Assembly (NCBI GenBank): GCA_963662765.2
Contig: CAXXUP010000008.1
Location: 635,632-699,631, forward strand
Length of the DNA: 64,000 nt
Reading direction: 5' to 3'
Source: DATMXT01 sp963662765
Lineage (GTDB): Bacteria; Bacillota; Clostridia; Oscillospirales; Feifaniaceae
Below, piece after piece: positions 1 to 8,657 of the stretch; the first letter of the stretch is position 1; each line of letters starts with the position of its first letter. Under the pieces are notes generated by a model, which was given only the letters and a program-made list of their open reading frames with translations, was not told where the DNA came from and searched no databases. The position numbers and the translations under genes were made by a program.

Positions 1-1434
1 GTTGAGCGCTGTAATCGATTCGAGGTCCAAATGGTTGGTTGGCTGGTCAAACACCAGGACATTAGCGCCGCCCATCATCATCCTTGCTAGCATACAGCGC
101 ACTTTTTCTCCACCGGAAAGAACCTGGACGGGCTTAAATACATCCTCTCCCGAAAAAAGCATCCTGCCTAAGAATCCGCGCAAATAGGACTCTGATTTAT
201 CCTTGGAATACTCCTCCAGCCATTTGAGAATGCTGAGATCTGACTCTCCAAAAAATCGGGTATTGTCCTTCGGAAAATAGGCCTGCGTTGTACTGACGCC
301 CCACTTGAACGTGCCCTCGTCAGGAACAATTTCTTCCGAAAGGATGCCAAAGAGCGTTGTGGTTGCAATTTCGTCGTCTCCCACAAAAGCGATCTTGTCG
401 CCTTTGTTGACCCGAAAGGATACGTGGCTGAGTACGCTCACGCCATCTATCGTATGACTGATGTCCTCTACCGTCAGAATTTCCTTGCCTGGCTCACGAT
501 CGATTTTAAAACCAACAAAGGGGTACTTTCTGGATGATGCAGGCATTTCGTCGAGTGTTAACTTTTCCAGTAGTTTTTTTCGTGACGTCGCTTGTTTTGC
601 CTTTGACTTATTGGCAGAAAAACGGGCGATAAACTCCGTAAGATCCTTGACCTTGTCTTCCTTCTTTCGGTTTTGCTCGCGGGAAATTCTCTGCATCAGC
701 ATGCTTGACTCATACCAGAAATCATAGTTGCCGGTATACATCTTAATTTGCGTATAGTCGATGTCAACCGTGTGCGTGCATACCGTATTTAAGAAATGCC
801 GGTCATGTGAAACGACGATCACCGTGCCCGTGTAATCAAGCAGGAAGTCTTCAAGCCAGTTGACTGACTTTATATCCAGGTTATTGGTCGGCTCATCCAG
901 CAGGATGATTTCCGGCCGGCCGAAAAGAGCCTGCGCAAGAAGCACTTTCACCTTCTCGTTTCCGCCGAGGGTATTCATTGGAGCCCACAGTATTTCCTCA
1001 TCCAGGCCAAGTCCCTGAATGAGCCGGGAGACCTCGGTCTCGGCTTCCCAACCATCTAATTTCAGGAATTCTCCCTCAAGTTCAGAAAGGAGCAGGCCGT
1101 CTTCGTTGCTGAGCGTCTCCTTGGCATAGAGTTCTTCCTTCTGCTTTGTGATTTGATACAACCGCGGATTTCCCTGGATAACCGTGTCAAATACCGTAAA
1201 CTCATCAAAAGCATAGTGGTCCTGCTTTAATACCGACATGCGCATGTTTTTTGCGATGGACACTTCCCCTGTCGATGGTTCAAGATCGCCCGCCAGTATC
1301 TTTAAAAAAGTTGATTTCCCCGAGCCATTTGCCCCGATGATCCCATAGCAGTTTTCGGGCAAAAATTTCAAATTTACGTTTTTAAATAGATTGGTGCCGC
1401 CAAAGTTTAAACTGAGATTTGTTAAAGTAATCAA
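1..1434 (-). CDS. ABC-F family ATPase, YkpA/YbiT-like (3' end outside window)
   Basis: Soluble twin-ATPase protein of the ABC-F family, which acts on ribosomes rather than in membranes. The TTG start at 1434 follows GGAGG by four bases, and 478 codons are visible of about 540 usual. The first ATPase domain has an intact Walker A (GANGSGKST, about residue 35) and the motif LLDEPTNNLD. A charged linker follows, containing the phrase RFSANKSKAKQATSR that is typical of the YbiT/YkpA branch. The second domain is degenerate: its Walker A reads GDDEIATTT, without the usual lysine, and its Walker B reads FDQPTNHLD, with Q in place of the catalytic E. From memory the Q is common in the YkpA branch; I am less sure about the missing lysine. 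No antibiotic specificity can be inferred. Confidence 0.88.
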   Translation of the reverse strand, partial: MITLTNLSLNFGGTNLFKNVNLKFLPENCYGIIGANGSGKSTFLKILAGDLEPSTGEVSIAKNMRMSVLKQDHYAFDEFTVFDTVIQGNPRLYQITKQKEELYAKETLSNEDGLLLSELEGEFLKLDGWEAETEVSRLIQGLGLDEEILWAPMNTLGGNEKVKVLLAQALFGRPEIILLDEPTNNLDIKSVNWLEDFLLDYTGTVIVVSHDRHFLNTVCTHTVDIDYTQIKMYTGNYDFWYESSMLMQRISREQNRKKEDKVKDLTEFIARFSANKSKAKQATSRKKLLEKLTLDEMPASSRKYPFVGFKIDREPGKEILTVEDISHTIDGVSVLSHVSFRVNKGDKIAFVGDDEIATTTLFGILSEEIVPDEGTFKWGVSTTQAYFPKDNTRFFGESDLSILKWLEEYSKDKSESYLRGFLGRMLFSGEDVFKPVQVLSGGEKVRCMLARMMMGGANVLVFDQPTNHLDLESITALN

Positions 1435-1644
1435 GGTTCCTCCAAAGTAATAGAAATGGTGAATCTATATTGTATCTTTCCGTATCCGGTTTTTCAATAG
1501 AAACGATACTTTTTTTATTTGGGATATTGCACCGCACTATAAGCGCGCCCCAAAAGACCACAGGGACGGTGCATTTGTCCTTTTCTCCTGTCAGCCGTTC
1601 GGTTCTTCCTCCAACGGCATCACATGCTGCGCTTTTACTTTTGT

Positions 1645-2091
1645 TCAGTCCCAATAGTTGTTGATGATCCGCTTGAAGCTGATACTTTCGCACTTAATTG
1701 AAATACGGTTGTTCCCTTCAAAACTATATTCATGCTGAATGACGGAATCATCTGTAATCGTAAACTGATTTTCAAGGCATCGGCCAAACCCGGTCGCTGA
1801 CTTAAAAGCAACGTCATCCGTCTTGGCAAAGTCAATATTCAGCTGTGTGACATTCTTATAAATGAGTATGATGTTCTTATCATCATTGCTTGTGCAGAAT
1901 TCGATTTGTATCGTCGATCCGCCTCTGTTGCTATATGCCAGAACCATTGAGCCCGTATTTGCGATATAGAAGTTTTTTAAGTACCAGTCGTGAAACCAAT
2001 TGCTTTTTTCATACATGGCAATAAAAGATGCCGGGAGTTGTTTCTTGATTTTTTCCTCATAAATCTTTCCGTACTCTTTATAATCAAGCAT
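1645..2091 (-). CDS. hypothetical protein, 148 aa
   Basis: Unrecognised protein, probably cytoplasmic. It has no signal peptide or membrane segment. The ATG at 2091 is preceded by AAGGAGG at good spacing, which supports a real gene. The sequence is rich in aromatic residues and lysine, mixes predicted beta strands with a helical N-terminus, and ends in NNYWD. It lies between the ABC-F gene and the deacetylase pair, on the same strand as both, with gaps of about 210 and 140 bases, so it is probably transcribed alone. No function is proposed. Confidence 0.6.
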   Translation of the reverse strand: MLDYKEYGKIYEEKIKKQLPASFIAMYEKSNWFHDWYLKNFYIANTGSMVLAYSNRGGSTIQIEFCTSNDDKNIILIYKNVTQLNIDFAKTDDVAFKSATGFGRCLENQFTITDDSVIQHEYSFEGNNRISIKCESISFKRIINNYWD

Positions 2092-2177
2092 ACGTGCCTC
2101 CTTGTAATTCTAGGAGCTTTTTAAAGTCAGCTTCATTATATCACGAAATGGCATTTGGGACTTATAATAAAAATCCA

Positions 2178-2207
2178 GGGGGCGGTTCATTTGCAGGAAC
2201 CGCCCCC
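2178..2207 (-). terminator. Rho-independent terminator after the deacetylase pair
   Basis: An 11-bp perfect stem (GGGGGCGGTTC with GAACCGCCCCC) lies just past the stop of the gene ending at 2230. On the minus strand it is followed by a T-rich stretch. It would end the two-gene deacetylase transcript. Confidence 0.75.
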
Positions 2208-2229
2208 TTAGTCTTAATCCCTATTTACT

Positions 2230-3051
2230 TTACAGCAAATTATTGCAGCGCAGCACGTGTTCCGCCACTGCTTTATTGGTATCGAGCCATGCGCCACGGG
2301 CCAGCATGTAGCTGATGAGATTGCTGAGCATATCCACCCGGCTGACCCGGCCGATAAACTGGGGGTGGAGTACGAAGTTGATCATGCTGCCCTCGACGGC
2401 AAGCGAATCATATTCATCCTTCCAGATTTCAAGCATCTCGGCCGGGGACTTCAGCTCGTAGCGCTCCGGTTCGCTGTCGGTATAAAAATCATAGGCGGTA
2501 TCGTCAAACATGGAGTCCTTGGGCAGTTCAACGAGCGGAACCTGCTTGCCGTCAATCTCGTGTAAAAACGGGCCGTCTTTATTACGCCAGTTGGAGCTGT
2601 AAATATACCCTCTCTCCAGGAAGAGCCTCAAGCTGTAGTCGTGCACCACGCCGCCGGGACCCCGGTGGCCCACGATTTGCTGACCGGTCAGATCCCTTAT
2701 AATCTTTTCGCAGCGCTCCATGGTGGCGCGCTCCTGCTCATAGGTGGTCTTGGTGGACTCTTCGTGCAGGTAGCCGTGAAAGCCGATCTCGTGGCCTCGG
2801 CGGGCAATTTCCTGCACGACTTTGGGGTAGTCTTCCGCCACGACGCCTGGAATGAAAAAGGTTGCCTTTACGCCGTGCACATCCAGCATGTTTAAAATGC
2901 GGGGAATCCCCTGCTTGGGACCGTACACGCCCCTAGATACGTTTGTAAGATGGTCCGAATCGGGCCCGCCCCTAGTTGTCCACATGGTTTCGGCGTCAAT
3001 ATCAAAAGCCAGCATGACGGCGATACGCTTTCCGTTTGGCCACTTGGTCAT
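2230..3051 (-). CDS. NodB-type polysaccharide deacetylase family protein
   Basis: Metal-dependent carbohydrate esterase 4 fold. Visible motifs are FDIDAE (residues 16-21, with the metal and catalytic aspartates), HGYLHE (metal histidines), GHRGPG and the late HPQ motif. The form with FDIDAE and the GHEIGFHGYLHE context resembles the HpPgdA/PuuE-like subgroup of cytoplasmic deacetylases. There is no signal peptide, so the substrate may be a small N-acyl compound or peptidoglycan precursor rather than mature wall. The start ATG overlaps the upstream paralogue's stop by four bases (ATGA) and has GGGGGTGA in front, so the two are translationally coupled. The two proteins are clear paralogues, from an old tandem duplication. 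Confidence 0.85.
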   Translation of the reverse strand: MTKWPNGKRIAVMLAFDIDAETMWTTRGGPDSDHLTNVSRGVYGPKQGIPRILNMLDVHGVKATFFIPGVVAEDYPKVVQEIARRGHEIGFHGYLHEESTKTTYEQERATMERCEKIIRDLTGQQIVGHRGPGGVVHDYSLRLFLERGYIYSSNWRNKDGPFLHEIDGKQVPLVELPKDSMFDDTAYDFYTDSEPERYELKSPAEMLEIWKDEYDSLAVEGSMINFVLHPQFIGRVSRVDMLSNLISYMLARGAWLDTNKAVAEHVLRCNNLL

Positions 3052-3920
3052 GCCATCACCCCCCTGTTTTGCTCCAGCACATACTGCGCCACCTGCTCAC
3101 AGGTGGCAATCCAAGCGCCCCGCTGCTGCATGTAGCCGATGAGCTCGCCCAGCATGCCGATGCGGCTTGCCCGGCCGATCATCTGCGGGTGGAGCTTGAG
3201 AATGAAAATTTTGTCGCCCTCACGGGCAAGACCGTCAAACTCCGCTTTCCAGTTGCCGATAACCTCGCGGTTTGTGTACATGGCCCGCACCGCCGGGTCG
3301 GAAAAGGTGAAATAAAAATAGGTGAAGTCATCCATCGTGATGTCGCCGGGCAGTTCAACGAGGGGAACCTCAATGCCCCCCAGCACATGCTGATACGCCC
3401 AGTCGCAGTCCTTCATGGAAGAGCTGTACAGATAACCCCGCTCATGCAGAAGTTCGGCGGTAAAGGAATGCATAATGCTCTCCGGTGCGCGGTGGCCGAC
3501 AGGCCTCCGCCCCGTGATGGCCGAGAGGATGTCCTCACTTTTTTGAAAAATGGCGGCTTCTTCTTCTCTACTGATGTCAAGGCTTGATTCATGGCGGTAG
3601 CCGTGGCAGGCAATTTCGTGTCCCCGCCGATGAATCTCCGAAACCTGATCGGGATAGGTTTCGGCTACGGCCCCCGGAACAAAGAAAGTTGCGGGAACCT
3701 TAAACGAATCCAGTAGGTCGAGACAGCGATAAATACCGGTGTGAGGGCCGTACTGCCCACGGGAATAGTCGGTGAATCCGATCGTTTTGCCCTTGCGGCG
3801 TGCCCGGGAAACCCGCAGGAACTCGGCATCAAAATCAAAGCTTAGCATCACGGCAATTCGTTTGCCGCAGGGCCACTGGATTCCCGGCCCTGTTTGTATA
3901 CCATCCAGCTGTGCAATCAT
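3048..3920 (-). CDS. NodB-type polysaccharide deacetylase family protein (first of pair)
   Basis: Paralogue of the downstream gene with the same motif order: FDFDAE, HGYRHE, GHRAPE and HPQ. At 290 residues it has a slightly longer N-terminus. There is no signal peptide or membrane helix, unlike secreted wall deacetylases such as PgdA of streptococci. Start ATG at 3920 with AAGGAGG nine bases upstream. It is the promoter-proximal gene of a two-gene operon. The two copies differ clearly, for instance HGYRHESS against HGYLHEES, so they may serve different substrates or form a heteromer; this is inference. Family call firm, substrate unknown. Confidence 0.85.
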   Translation of the reverse strand: MIAQLDGIQTGPGIQWPCGKRIAVMLSFDFDAEFLRVSRARRKGKTIGFTDYSRGQYGPHTGIYRCLDLLDSFKVPATFFVPGAVAETYPDQVSEIHRRGHEIACHGYRHESSLDISREEEAAIFQKSEDILSAITGRRPVGHRAPESIMHSFTAELLHERGYLYSSSMKDCDWAYQHVLGGIEVPLVELPGDITMDDFTYFYFTFSDPAVRAMYTNREVIGNWKAEFDGLAREGDKIFILKLHPQMIGRASRIGMLGELIGYMQQRGAWIATCEQVAQYVLEQNRGVMA

Positions 3921-4240
3921 GCGCGTCGTCCTCCTTTTCTACCATTGCGTATTAGTGTTATTGTAGCGCTCGTATGCTTTACTGTCAACCGATTGGACTT
4001 CTGTATAAGCATAAAAATAATATTTGTGAATTATATGCAAAATGAGATGATGCGTAAGCCGTTTGTCTTTTTGCATATTTGCCGAATCGGAAAGCGCGCC
4101 ACCGAAATGGCCCCAATATGGCCCTTCGGTGGCATTTTCTTATTCGCCTAATTTTCTTATCATGTTGGCGAGGACATAACCCACGGGCAACGACCCGGTT
4201 CGCCGCTCTCAAAACGGAGCAATTCAAAAAGGAGAATTGA
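3921..4240. other. 320-bp gene-free region with a strong hairpin
   Basis: Intergenic region between divergent genes. It holds a hairpin at 4098-4133 (outer stem GCCACCGAA with TTCGGTGGC, inner GGCC/GGCC pairing), then two copies of the word TTTTCTTAT. The hairpin lies about 110 bases upstream of the YbjN-like gene, so it could be a terminator, a leader structure or a processing site. AAGGAG for the next gene is at 4229-4234. No coding potential seen. Confidence 0.5.
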
Positions 4241-4885
4241 ATGAACAACTATGAAGCAACCCTGAGGTCCTTTGAAGAATACCTGGTCACAAAGAGCAAC
4301 CACAATACGGTCGCCAAGATTTTGGACTGCTCCAGCTCCGCCGGATTTTTCTGCGAGGTGCTTACCTCGGACGAGAGCTATTTTATGAAAATCCGGGTGG
4401 ACAAAAATGTTGAATTCGCAATCGTGGAAGCTTTTCCGGGGATCAACGCCCTGTGGCCCTACCATGCCATGACCGCCCAGTTTTGCCAGGGGAAAACCGA
4501 TGAGAAAAAAGTTGCGTATCTGTGCACCAGTTCAGACAACGGGCGGGTATTCTGCCATATCGAGGCAAGCTTCAAGGACGCACCGCTCAGCGGAGATACC
4601 CTCAAAGAGATGGAGGAGATTGTCATCGGCTTTTTGCACGACTACAGAGTGGAGCTGGAATATGTCACGCATGGGCTTTTTCCGCCCAAGAGGGAGGACG
4701 ACAAGGAGCGCCGCATCAAAGAGATGCTCTCCGAACTTCAGGACGGTAAAGACGACGACGGCGGGGAAGATGACGGCAGCTCTTCCGGTACCCCCGGATT
4801 TCCATTCGGCGGGCTTGCAAAGTTTTTAGCGGGATGCGCCGTGGGCGACGGCGACGACGCGGCGGGCGACGGGGATGACCGTTGA
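4241..4885 (+). CDS. YbjN-like (secretion-chaperone fold) protein with acidic tail
   Basis: A 214-residue cytoplasmic protein. Residues 1-150 resemble YbjN-type domains, which share the type III secretion chaperone fold: an N-terminal helix, a strand-rich centre, and a phrase like GRVFCHIEASFKDAPLS followed by a long helix. Function of such domains is usually protein binding. The C-terminal 45 residues are unusual: a low-complexity Asp/Gly/Ser tail with runs of D and G around a short hydrophobic patch (GGLAKFLAGCAVG). The start ATG has AAGGAG seven bases upstream. The AAA+ ATPase gene begins 60 bases downstream, so the two look like an operon. The YbjN call is by pattern only and moderately sure; the tail may be a partner-docking segment. 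Confidence 0.6.
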   Translation: MNNYEATLRSFEEYLVTKSNHNTVAKILDCSSSAGFFCEVLTSDESYFMKIRVDKNVEFAIVEAFPGINALWPYHAMTAQFCQGKTDEKKVAYLCTSSDNGRVFCHIEASFKDAPLSGDTLKEMEEIVIGFLHDYRVELEYVTHGLFPPKREDDKERRIKEMLSELQDGKDDDGGEDDGSSSGTPGFPFGGLAKFLAGCAVGDGDDAAGDGDDR

Positions 4886-4945
4886 AAGCCGCCCGTGTCG
4901 GCGCATACGGGCAGTATCATTAATACGAAGCATTGGAGAACGGAT

Positions 4946-6082
4946 ATGGACATTGAAAAACTCAGTGCGGAAAAAAAGTATCTGCTGAGCCTTCCAGACC
5001 ATGACCTGCGGATTTTGATCTCCCTGGCCGAAAAAGCCGCAGCGGCGGACATCAAAACATCTAAAGACGACGGGGAGCGTCCGAGGATTCCAGACAGCGT
5101 GGTGAGACAGCTGGAAGAAGCCAAGGCCATGCTGAAAATCCGGCCGGCCAGCATGGATGCCGATCAGCGGAAGTGGATTTACGCCTGTGAGACGATGCAG
5201 CGTCTCCAAATGGAGGTGCCGGTGTTCTATGCCGGCATCAGTGAGAAGGCCATGTATATGAGATTGAGAGTTGCCTGTGCCGAAAATTTGCTGCCGGAGG
5301 AATTTGTCGGCGCCATGATCCCATGTGTGATGGAGTATATCCGAAAGGGAAAAATGAAGCCCGTCATCCTGGCGGGGCCTCCGGGATGCGGGAAAACCAC
5401 CGCGGCAAAAATTCTCGCCGACGTCATGGGAATCGGGGGGCATCTGATCTCGGTCCCCCAAGCGGTATCCGGCCACGGGCTCAGCGGAGACGCGCTCTCC
5501 TTCCGGGGCGCCGATATGGGCGACATCGCGAAGGCCATGGTGCGGGCGGGGACGCTTAACCCGCTGCTCATCATCGACGAAGTCGACAAGGATGCGAACA
5601 GCACAAATCGCGCGTCCATAACCGACGAGCTGCTGACGCTCTGCGACAACTCGGCAAACGTCTTTTTCGACAACTTTCTCGGGTTTTCGCTTGATGTCTC
5701 CCACTGTCCCGTCGTCATGACCTGTAACGACCTCAGTGCGGTGCCGGAACCGCTGAAAGACCGGTGCAGAGTCTTTAAATTCCCGGAGGTCCAGGTAGAG
5801 CGCATGTGTGAGATCGTTGGCCGCTACTGCGACAAGAAAATAAGCACCACATATCCCGGCCACATCCTGCTCGACAGGCCGGCGCTGGAGGGGGCCTGCA
5901 GGATGCTTTACGGCAAAAATATCCGCTCGATTCGAAAGCATCAGGAGCTGGTCGACGCCGTCCTCGGTCAGGCATACACCGAGTCCCTCGAAAAAGATGC
6001 GCCGGTCGAGGTGCGTGCGGATCTCTTCTCCCAGGCGATCGACACCGTTGCGGGCCTCGCCACTCGCATCGGATTTCGGTGA
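4946..6082 (+). CDS. AAA+ ATPase, Lon/MoxR-like single module
   Basis: A 378-residue ATPase. After an N-terminal helical region of about 130 residues comes one AAA+ module: Walker A GPPGCGKTT (about 143-151), Walker B LLIIDEVDK (about 207), sensor 1 VVMTCND (about 255), an arginine region DRCRVFKF, and a sensor-2-like helix KNIRSIRKHQELV. The core looks closest to the AAA domain of Lon-type proteins, but no protease domain is present. The start ATG at 4946 has GGAG seven bases upstream; a longer in-frame extension lacks a ribosome site. It is downstream of the YbjN-like gene and ends at a strong terminator. Probable role: an energy-driven remodelling partner for the YbjN-like protein or for the TPR/HTH products encoded opposite. 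Fold sure, role inferred. Confidence 0.8.
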   Translation: MDIEKLSAEKKYLLSLPDHDLRILISLAEKAAAADIKTSKDDGERPRIPDSVVRQLEEAKAMLKIRPASMDADQRKWIYACETMQRLQMEVPVFYAGISEKAMYMRLRVACAENLLPEEFVGAMIPCVMEYIRKGKMKPVILAGPPGCGKTTAAKILADVMGIGGHLISVPQAVSGHGLSGDALSFRGADMGDIAKAMVRAGTLNPLLIIDEVDKDANSTNRASITDELLTLCDNSANVFFDNFLGFSLDVSHCPVVMTCNDLSAVPEPLKDRCRVFKFPEVQVERMCEIVGRYCDKKISTTYPGHILLDRPALEGACRMLYGKNIRSIRKHQELVDAVLGQAYTESLEKDAPVEVRADLFSQAIDTVAGLATRIGFR

Positions 6083-6100
6083 AAAGTCGCTGCCATGCAA

Positions 6101-6140
6101 ACTGCCGGGACCGCGAAGTGCGGTCCCGGCAGTGTTTTTT
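6101..6140 (+). terminator. Rho-independent terminator between convergent operons
   Basis: A 14-bp perfect stem (ACTGCCGGGACCGC, five-base loop, complementary arm) is followed by GTTTTTT. It ends the YbjN/AAA+ transcript and directly abuts the stop codon of the TPR-like gene read from the other strand. Confidence 0.9.
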
Positions 6141-7213
6141 CAATCGCCGTTATGAGGTTTTGCGGGTTCCGTGACGATCAATGGCCTTTTCTTCAGCGGC
6201 ATGTCAACAATCGGGGACTTGGCGTTTTGGCACAGGACGGCGTAGCGCTCGGATATGGTTTTCGCGTAGCCCATCGACTGGTTTAAGTCGAAAGCACACT
6301 GGTATTCCGTCAAGGCCTCTTCGATTTTGGCGCGGTTCCCGTACGATTCTTTGACGACAAGCGCATCTTTTGCCAAGGCGCTCCGGTAGACGAAATACCC
6401 GATCCGGGAGCTGGGCTGTTCCTGTGCGGTGTTTTTAATTCCTTTTTGTGCGACTTTGATGATCAGGTCGTACTCCTCGCTGTCGTCCAAAATGTCGTCG
6501 AGCATCGTGACGCAGCACTGGGCGGCAATCAGGTTCACGCTCTCGCCGTCGATTAGAATCTTATCGAAAATCGCGTGGTTAAGAACCTGCTTCGCCCTTA
6601 CCCGGTCGTTGGCAAAGAGCAGAAGTTCGGCCTCTTTGTTGTAGCCGCGTTCATCCATGGGGAGATAGTGCTGGTAGTCCTTCGCGATCTGCACTGCCCG
6701 GGCATAGACAGACTCCAGCTCGCCCGAATCGCATCTGGAGAGCAGGCTCTGGTAGTAAACGATCATAAATAGGAACAGCCGCCAGTTCCAATACTTCATG
6801 TCGATTTTCCGTGCCTGGTTTATGTAGGACTCGCCCACTTCGAACACGCCCGCCTGACCGGCCGCCTGAATCGCGTTGGCAAGCAAATCAACACTGCAGG
6901 GAAATTTTTTTAACGCAAGAAAGCAAACCTGAAGCGCGGTATAGTAGTCCCCGAACTGGAGAAACCGTGCGACCAGGTTGTGGTAGTCGTCGGCATTCCC
7001 GTACACATGGTTATCGGGGTCGAGAATGTAGGCCGCAACCTGCCTGGAAAACCGAGCGCTGCCGATTCCGCCGTTCATGTCGATCAGTGCCGACGCTTCC
7101 TGCACCGACATGATGCACAAATCGCTCTCGGCGTCCTCCTGGGCCTCCGGTGCGTCCCCGGCACCCTTCAGCGCACTGAGCAGTGCAAGCCTTTTCATCA
7201 TATCGTCGTTCAT
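6140..7213 (-). CDS. TPR-like helical repeat protein
   Basis: A 357-residue all-helical cytoplasmic protein. The central part has paired amphipathic helices with the TPR look, such as FLQFGDYYTALQVCFLAL followed by ANAIQAAGQAGVFEVGESYI, and further repeats near residues 280-335. The first 40 residues are acidic and probably flexible. It is co-directional with and 56 bases downstream of the HTH gene, so both probably form one transcript. It converges on the AAA+ gene. A scaffold or adaptor role is likely from the fold alone; I do not recognise a named family. Confidence 0.6.
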   Translation of the reverse strand: MNDDMMKRLALLSALKGAGDAPEAQEDAESDLCIMSVQEASALIDMNGGIGSARFSRQVAAYILDPDNHVYGNADDYHNLVARFLQFGDYYTALQVCFLALKKFPCSVDLLANAIQAAGQAGVFEVGESYINQARKIDMKYWNWRLFLFMIVYYQSLLSRCDSGELESVYARAVQIAKDYQHYLPMDERGYNKEAELLLFANDRVRAKQVLNHAIFDKILIDGESVNLIAAQCCVTMLDDILDDSEEYDLIIKVAQKGIKNTAQEQPSSRIGYFVYRSALAKDALVVKESYGNRAKIEEALTEYQCAFDLNQSMGYAKTISERYAVLCQNAKSPIVDMPLKKRPLIVTEPAKPHNGD

Positions 7214-7269
7214 AATCTGCCCCCTTCGCTTTTTTAAATCGTTTGGATTTTGTTTTACTATGGGCTCTA

Positions 7270-8274
7270 TTACTGAGCAAACAGGATGTAATCACTCTCT
7301 TTTGGGACAAGGCGCCAAAAGTGCGCGGGTCCCAGCAGGGCAAAGGCTGCCAGCACAGCCAGCCCTTGGCAGGGCATATTGTCGTCGGCGCACCGCTGAT
7401 AACAGACGTGCGCACGCCTGTACGCCGGCGCATCTTCACCGAGAACGGCAAAGACAAACGCGGCATCGGCGCAAAACGCGTTCAGATCGGCAAGCTCCAT
7501 TAAAGCGCCGCACTTTTTGACAAGGCTGCGAAAGCTCATGCCGGAGTCAGATCGAAACTGTCTGCATATCTGACTTTTGATATCGTCTGAAACCGTCCCG
7601 TTCATGATTTGGGCGACGTCCGACACCTCGGCCAGCAGCCCTAAGATCGACTCCGGGAAAACCGATTGTAAAAACGCGCCGTCATCCGAAAAGCCCGAGA
7701 GCACGACTTCGGTATGTACACTTGCGGGAATTTCCAGGCCGTCACAGCAAAATTGTCCGCGAAAAGCCTTGGCCCAGTTCGTACCGTCCAGGTCTCCTCC
7801 CGTCAGCATGGCGAGGAAGTGCCGCAAGGTGAACTCGGCGGGAGTGGAAATGCCGTAAGACCCCGCAGGGCCTGTTTCCCCGCTTGTAACCTGGGGCGTT
7901 TCCTCGCCGAAGGGCCTTTTGTTTTTATTCGGATCGGGATATGACTTACGCCACAGCTCCTTGACAAGCGCCTCGTAGCTGCCGTTTTGATAGATGTCGG
8001 CAATCTCCTGATATTCTTGCTGCGATATTTCAGCCCTAAAAGTCGTCAGGTATTCATCGATCATCCGTTTCTCGTCGTTTGCGAAGTAATCGGCGCAATA
8101 CCGGCCGAATATCGCCGCAAATTCATCTTGCTTTATGAATTTGGGCAGATCGTACTTGCCCTTTAAAATTCGCTTGGCCTGCGTGACACTGATGCCGAGG
8201 GTGTCGGCAAGGTCCTCCTGCGATGACTTTGCAACGGAGCACAGCGTTTTTAGGACAACCTGCGCATTGATCAT
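7270..8274 (-). CDS. HTH-domain protein with large C-terminal helical region
   Basis: The N-terminal 45 residues form a helix-turn-helix of the XRE/Cro kind (SSQEDLADTLGISVTQAKR, about residues 18-36), followed by about 290 residues of mostly helical sequence with no recognisable domain. I chose the ATG at 8274 because GGGGAG lies eight bases upstream; the longer form from 8316 has no site. The gene is transcribed away from the small membrane protein gene at 8472, and the 197 bases between them probably carry both promoters, so this protein may control the membrane/OmpA operon as well as its own operon. That is inference from position. Confidence 0.6.
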   Translation of the reverse strand: MINAQVVLKTLCSVAKSSQEDLADTLGISVTQAKRILKGKYDLPKFIKQDEFAAIFGRYCADYFANDEKRMIDEYLTTFRAEISQQEYQEIADIYQNGSYEALVKELWRKSYPDPNKNKRPFGEETPQVTSGETGPAGSYGISTPAEFTLRHFLAMLTGGDLDGTNWAKAFRGQFCCDGLEIPASVHTEVVLSGFSDDGAFLQSVFPESILGLLAEVSDVAQIMNGTVSDDIKSQICRQFRSDSGMSFRSLVKKCGALMELADLNAFCADAAFVFAVLGEDAPAYRRAHVCYQRCADDNMPCQGLAVLAAFALLGPAHFWRLVPKESDYILFAQ

Positions 8275-8471
8275 CAAACCATCTCCCCAAAAATGAGCTT
8301 TTTTTGCTCGCTGCATGTTCCTGACAAAGCCTGTGCCGCAAAGTACAATAACGTCACAACGAACGGATAACCTCGGCGGCAGACATTAGCTGCATTATAC
8401 CATGGGTGGAAATCGTTGTCCAGATTGGGTGAAAAACGGGTGCCGGAGCAAAAAGAAGGGGGAGAGCAAAC

Positions 8472-8624
8472 TTGCTTGTTTCAATCGTGATGTTTTTTAT
8501 ATTACTGAAGCTCATTGATCCAAAGCTGAGCGCCGGAGGCTGCCTTATACGGGCCGCCGCCAGAGTGTTCGAACTGATGATCACGGTGATCCTCCTGTGG
8601 CTTTTGTTCCATATGACACATTGA
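8472..8624 (+). CDS. small membrane protein, 50 aa
   Basis: A short gene with a TTG start and GGGGGAG eight bases upstream. It encodes two hydrophobic stretches: residues 1-15 (ending at LKLIDPK) and residues 35-48 (a run of I, L, V and W before HMTH), joined by a basic loop with AARVF. This is the layout of a small two-helix membrane protein. It is the first gene of the plus-strand membrane operon, 33 bases before the next start. No named family recognised. Confidence 0.5.
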   Translation: MLVSIVMFFILLKLIDPKLSAGGCLIRAAARVFELMITVILLWLLFHMTH

Positions 8625-8657
8625 AAACAACACATTTTCGAAAGGATGAGACGACCG

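Noticed and set aside
4826..6100. Long open reading frame (424 codons) on the minus strand across the AAA+ gene
   Set aside because: It mirrors the AAA+ gene, has no ribosome site or recognisable domain, and is a by-product of the GC-rich codon pattern.
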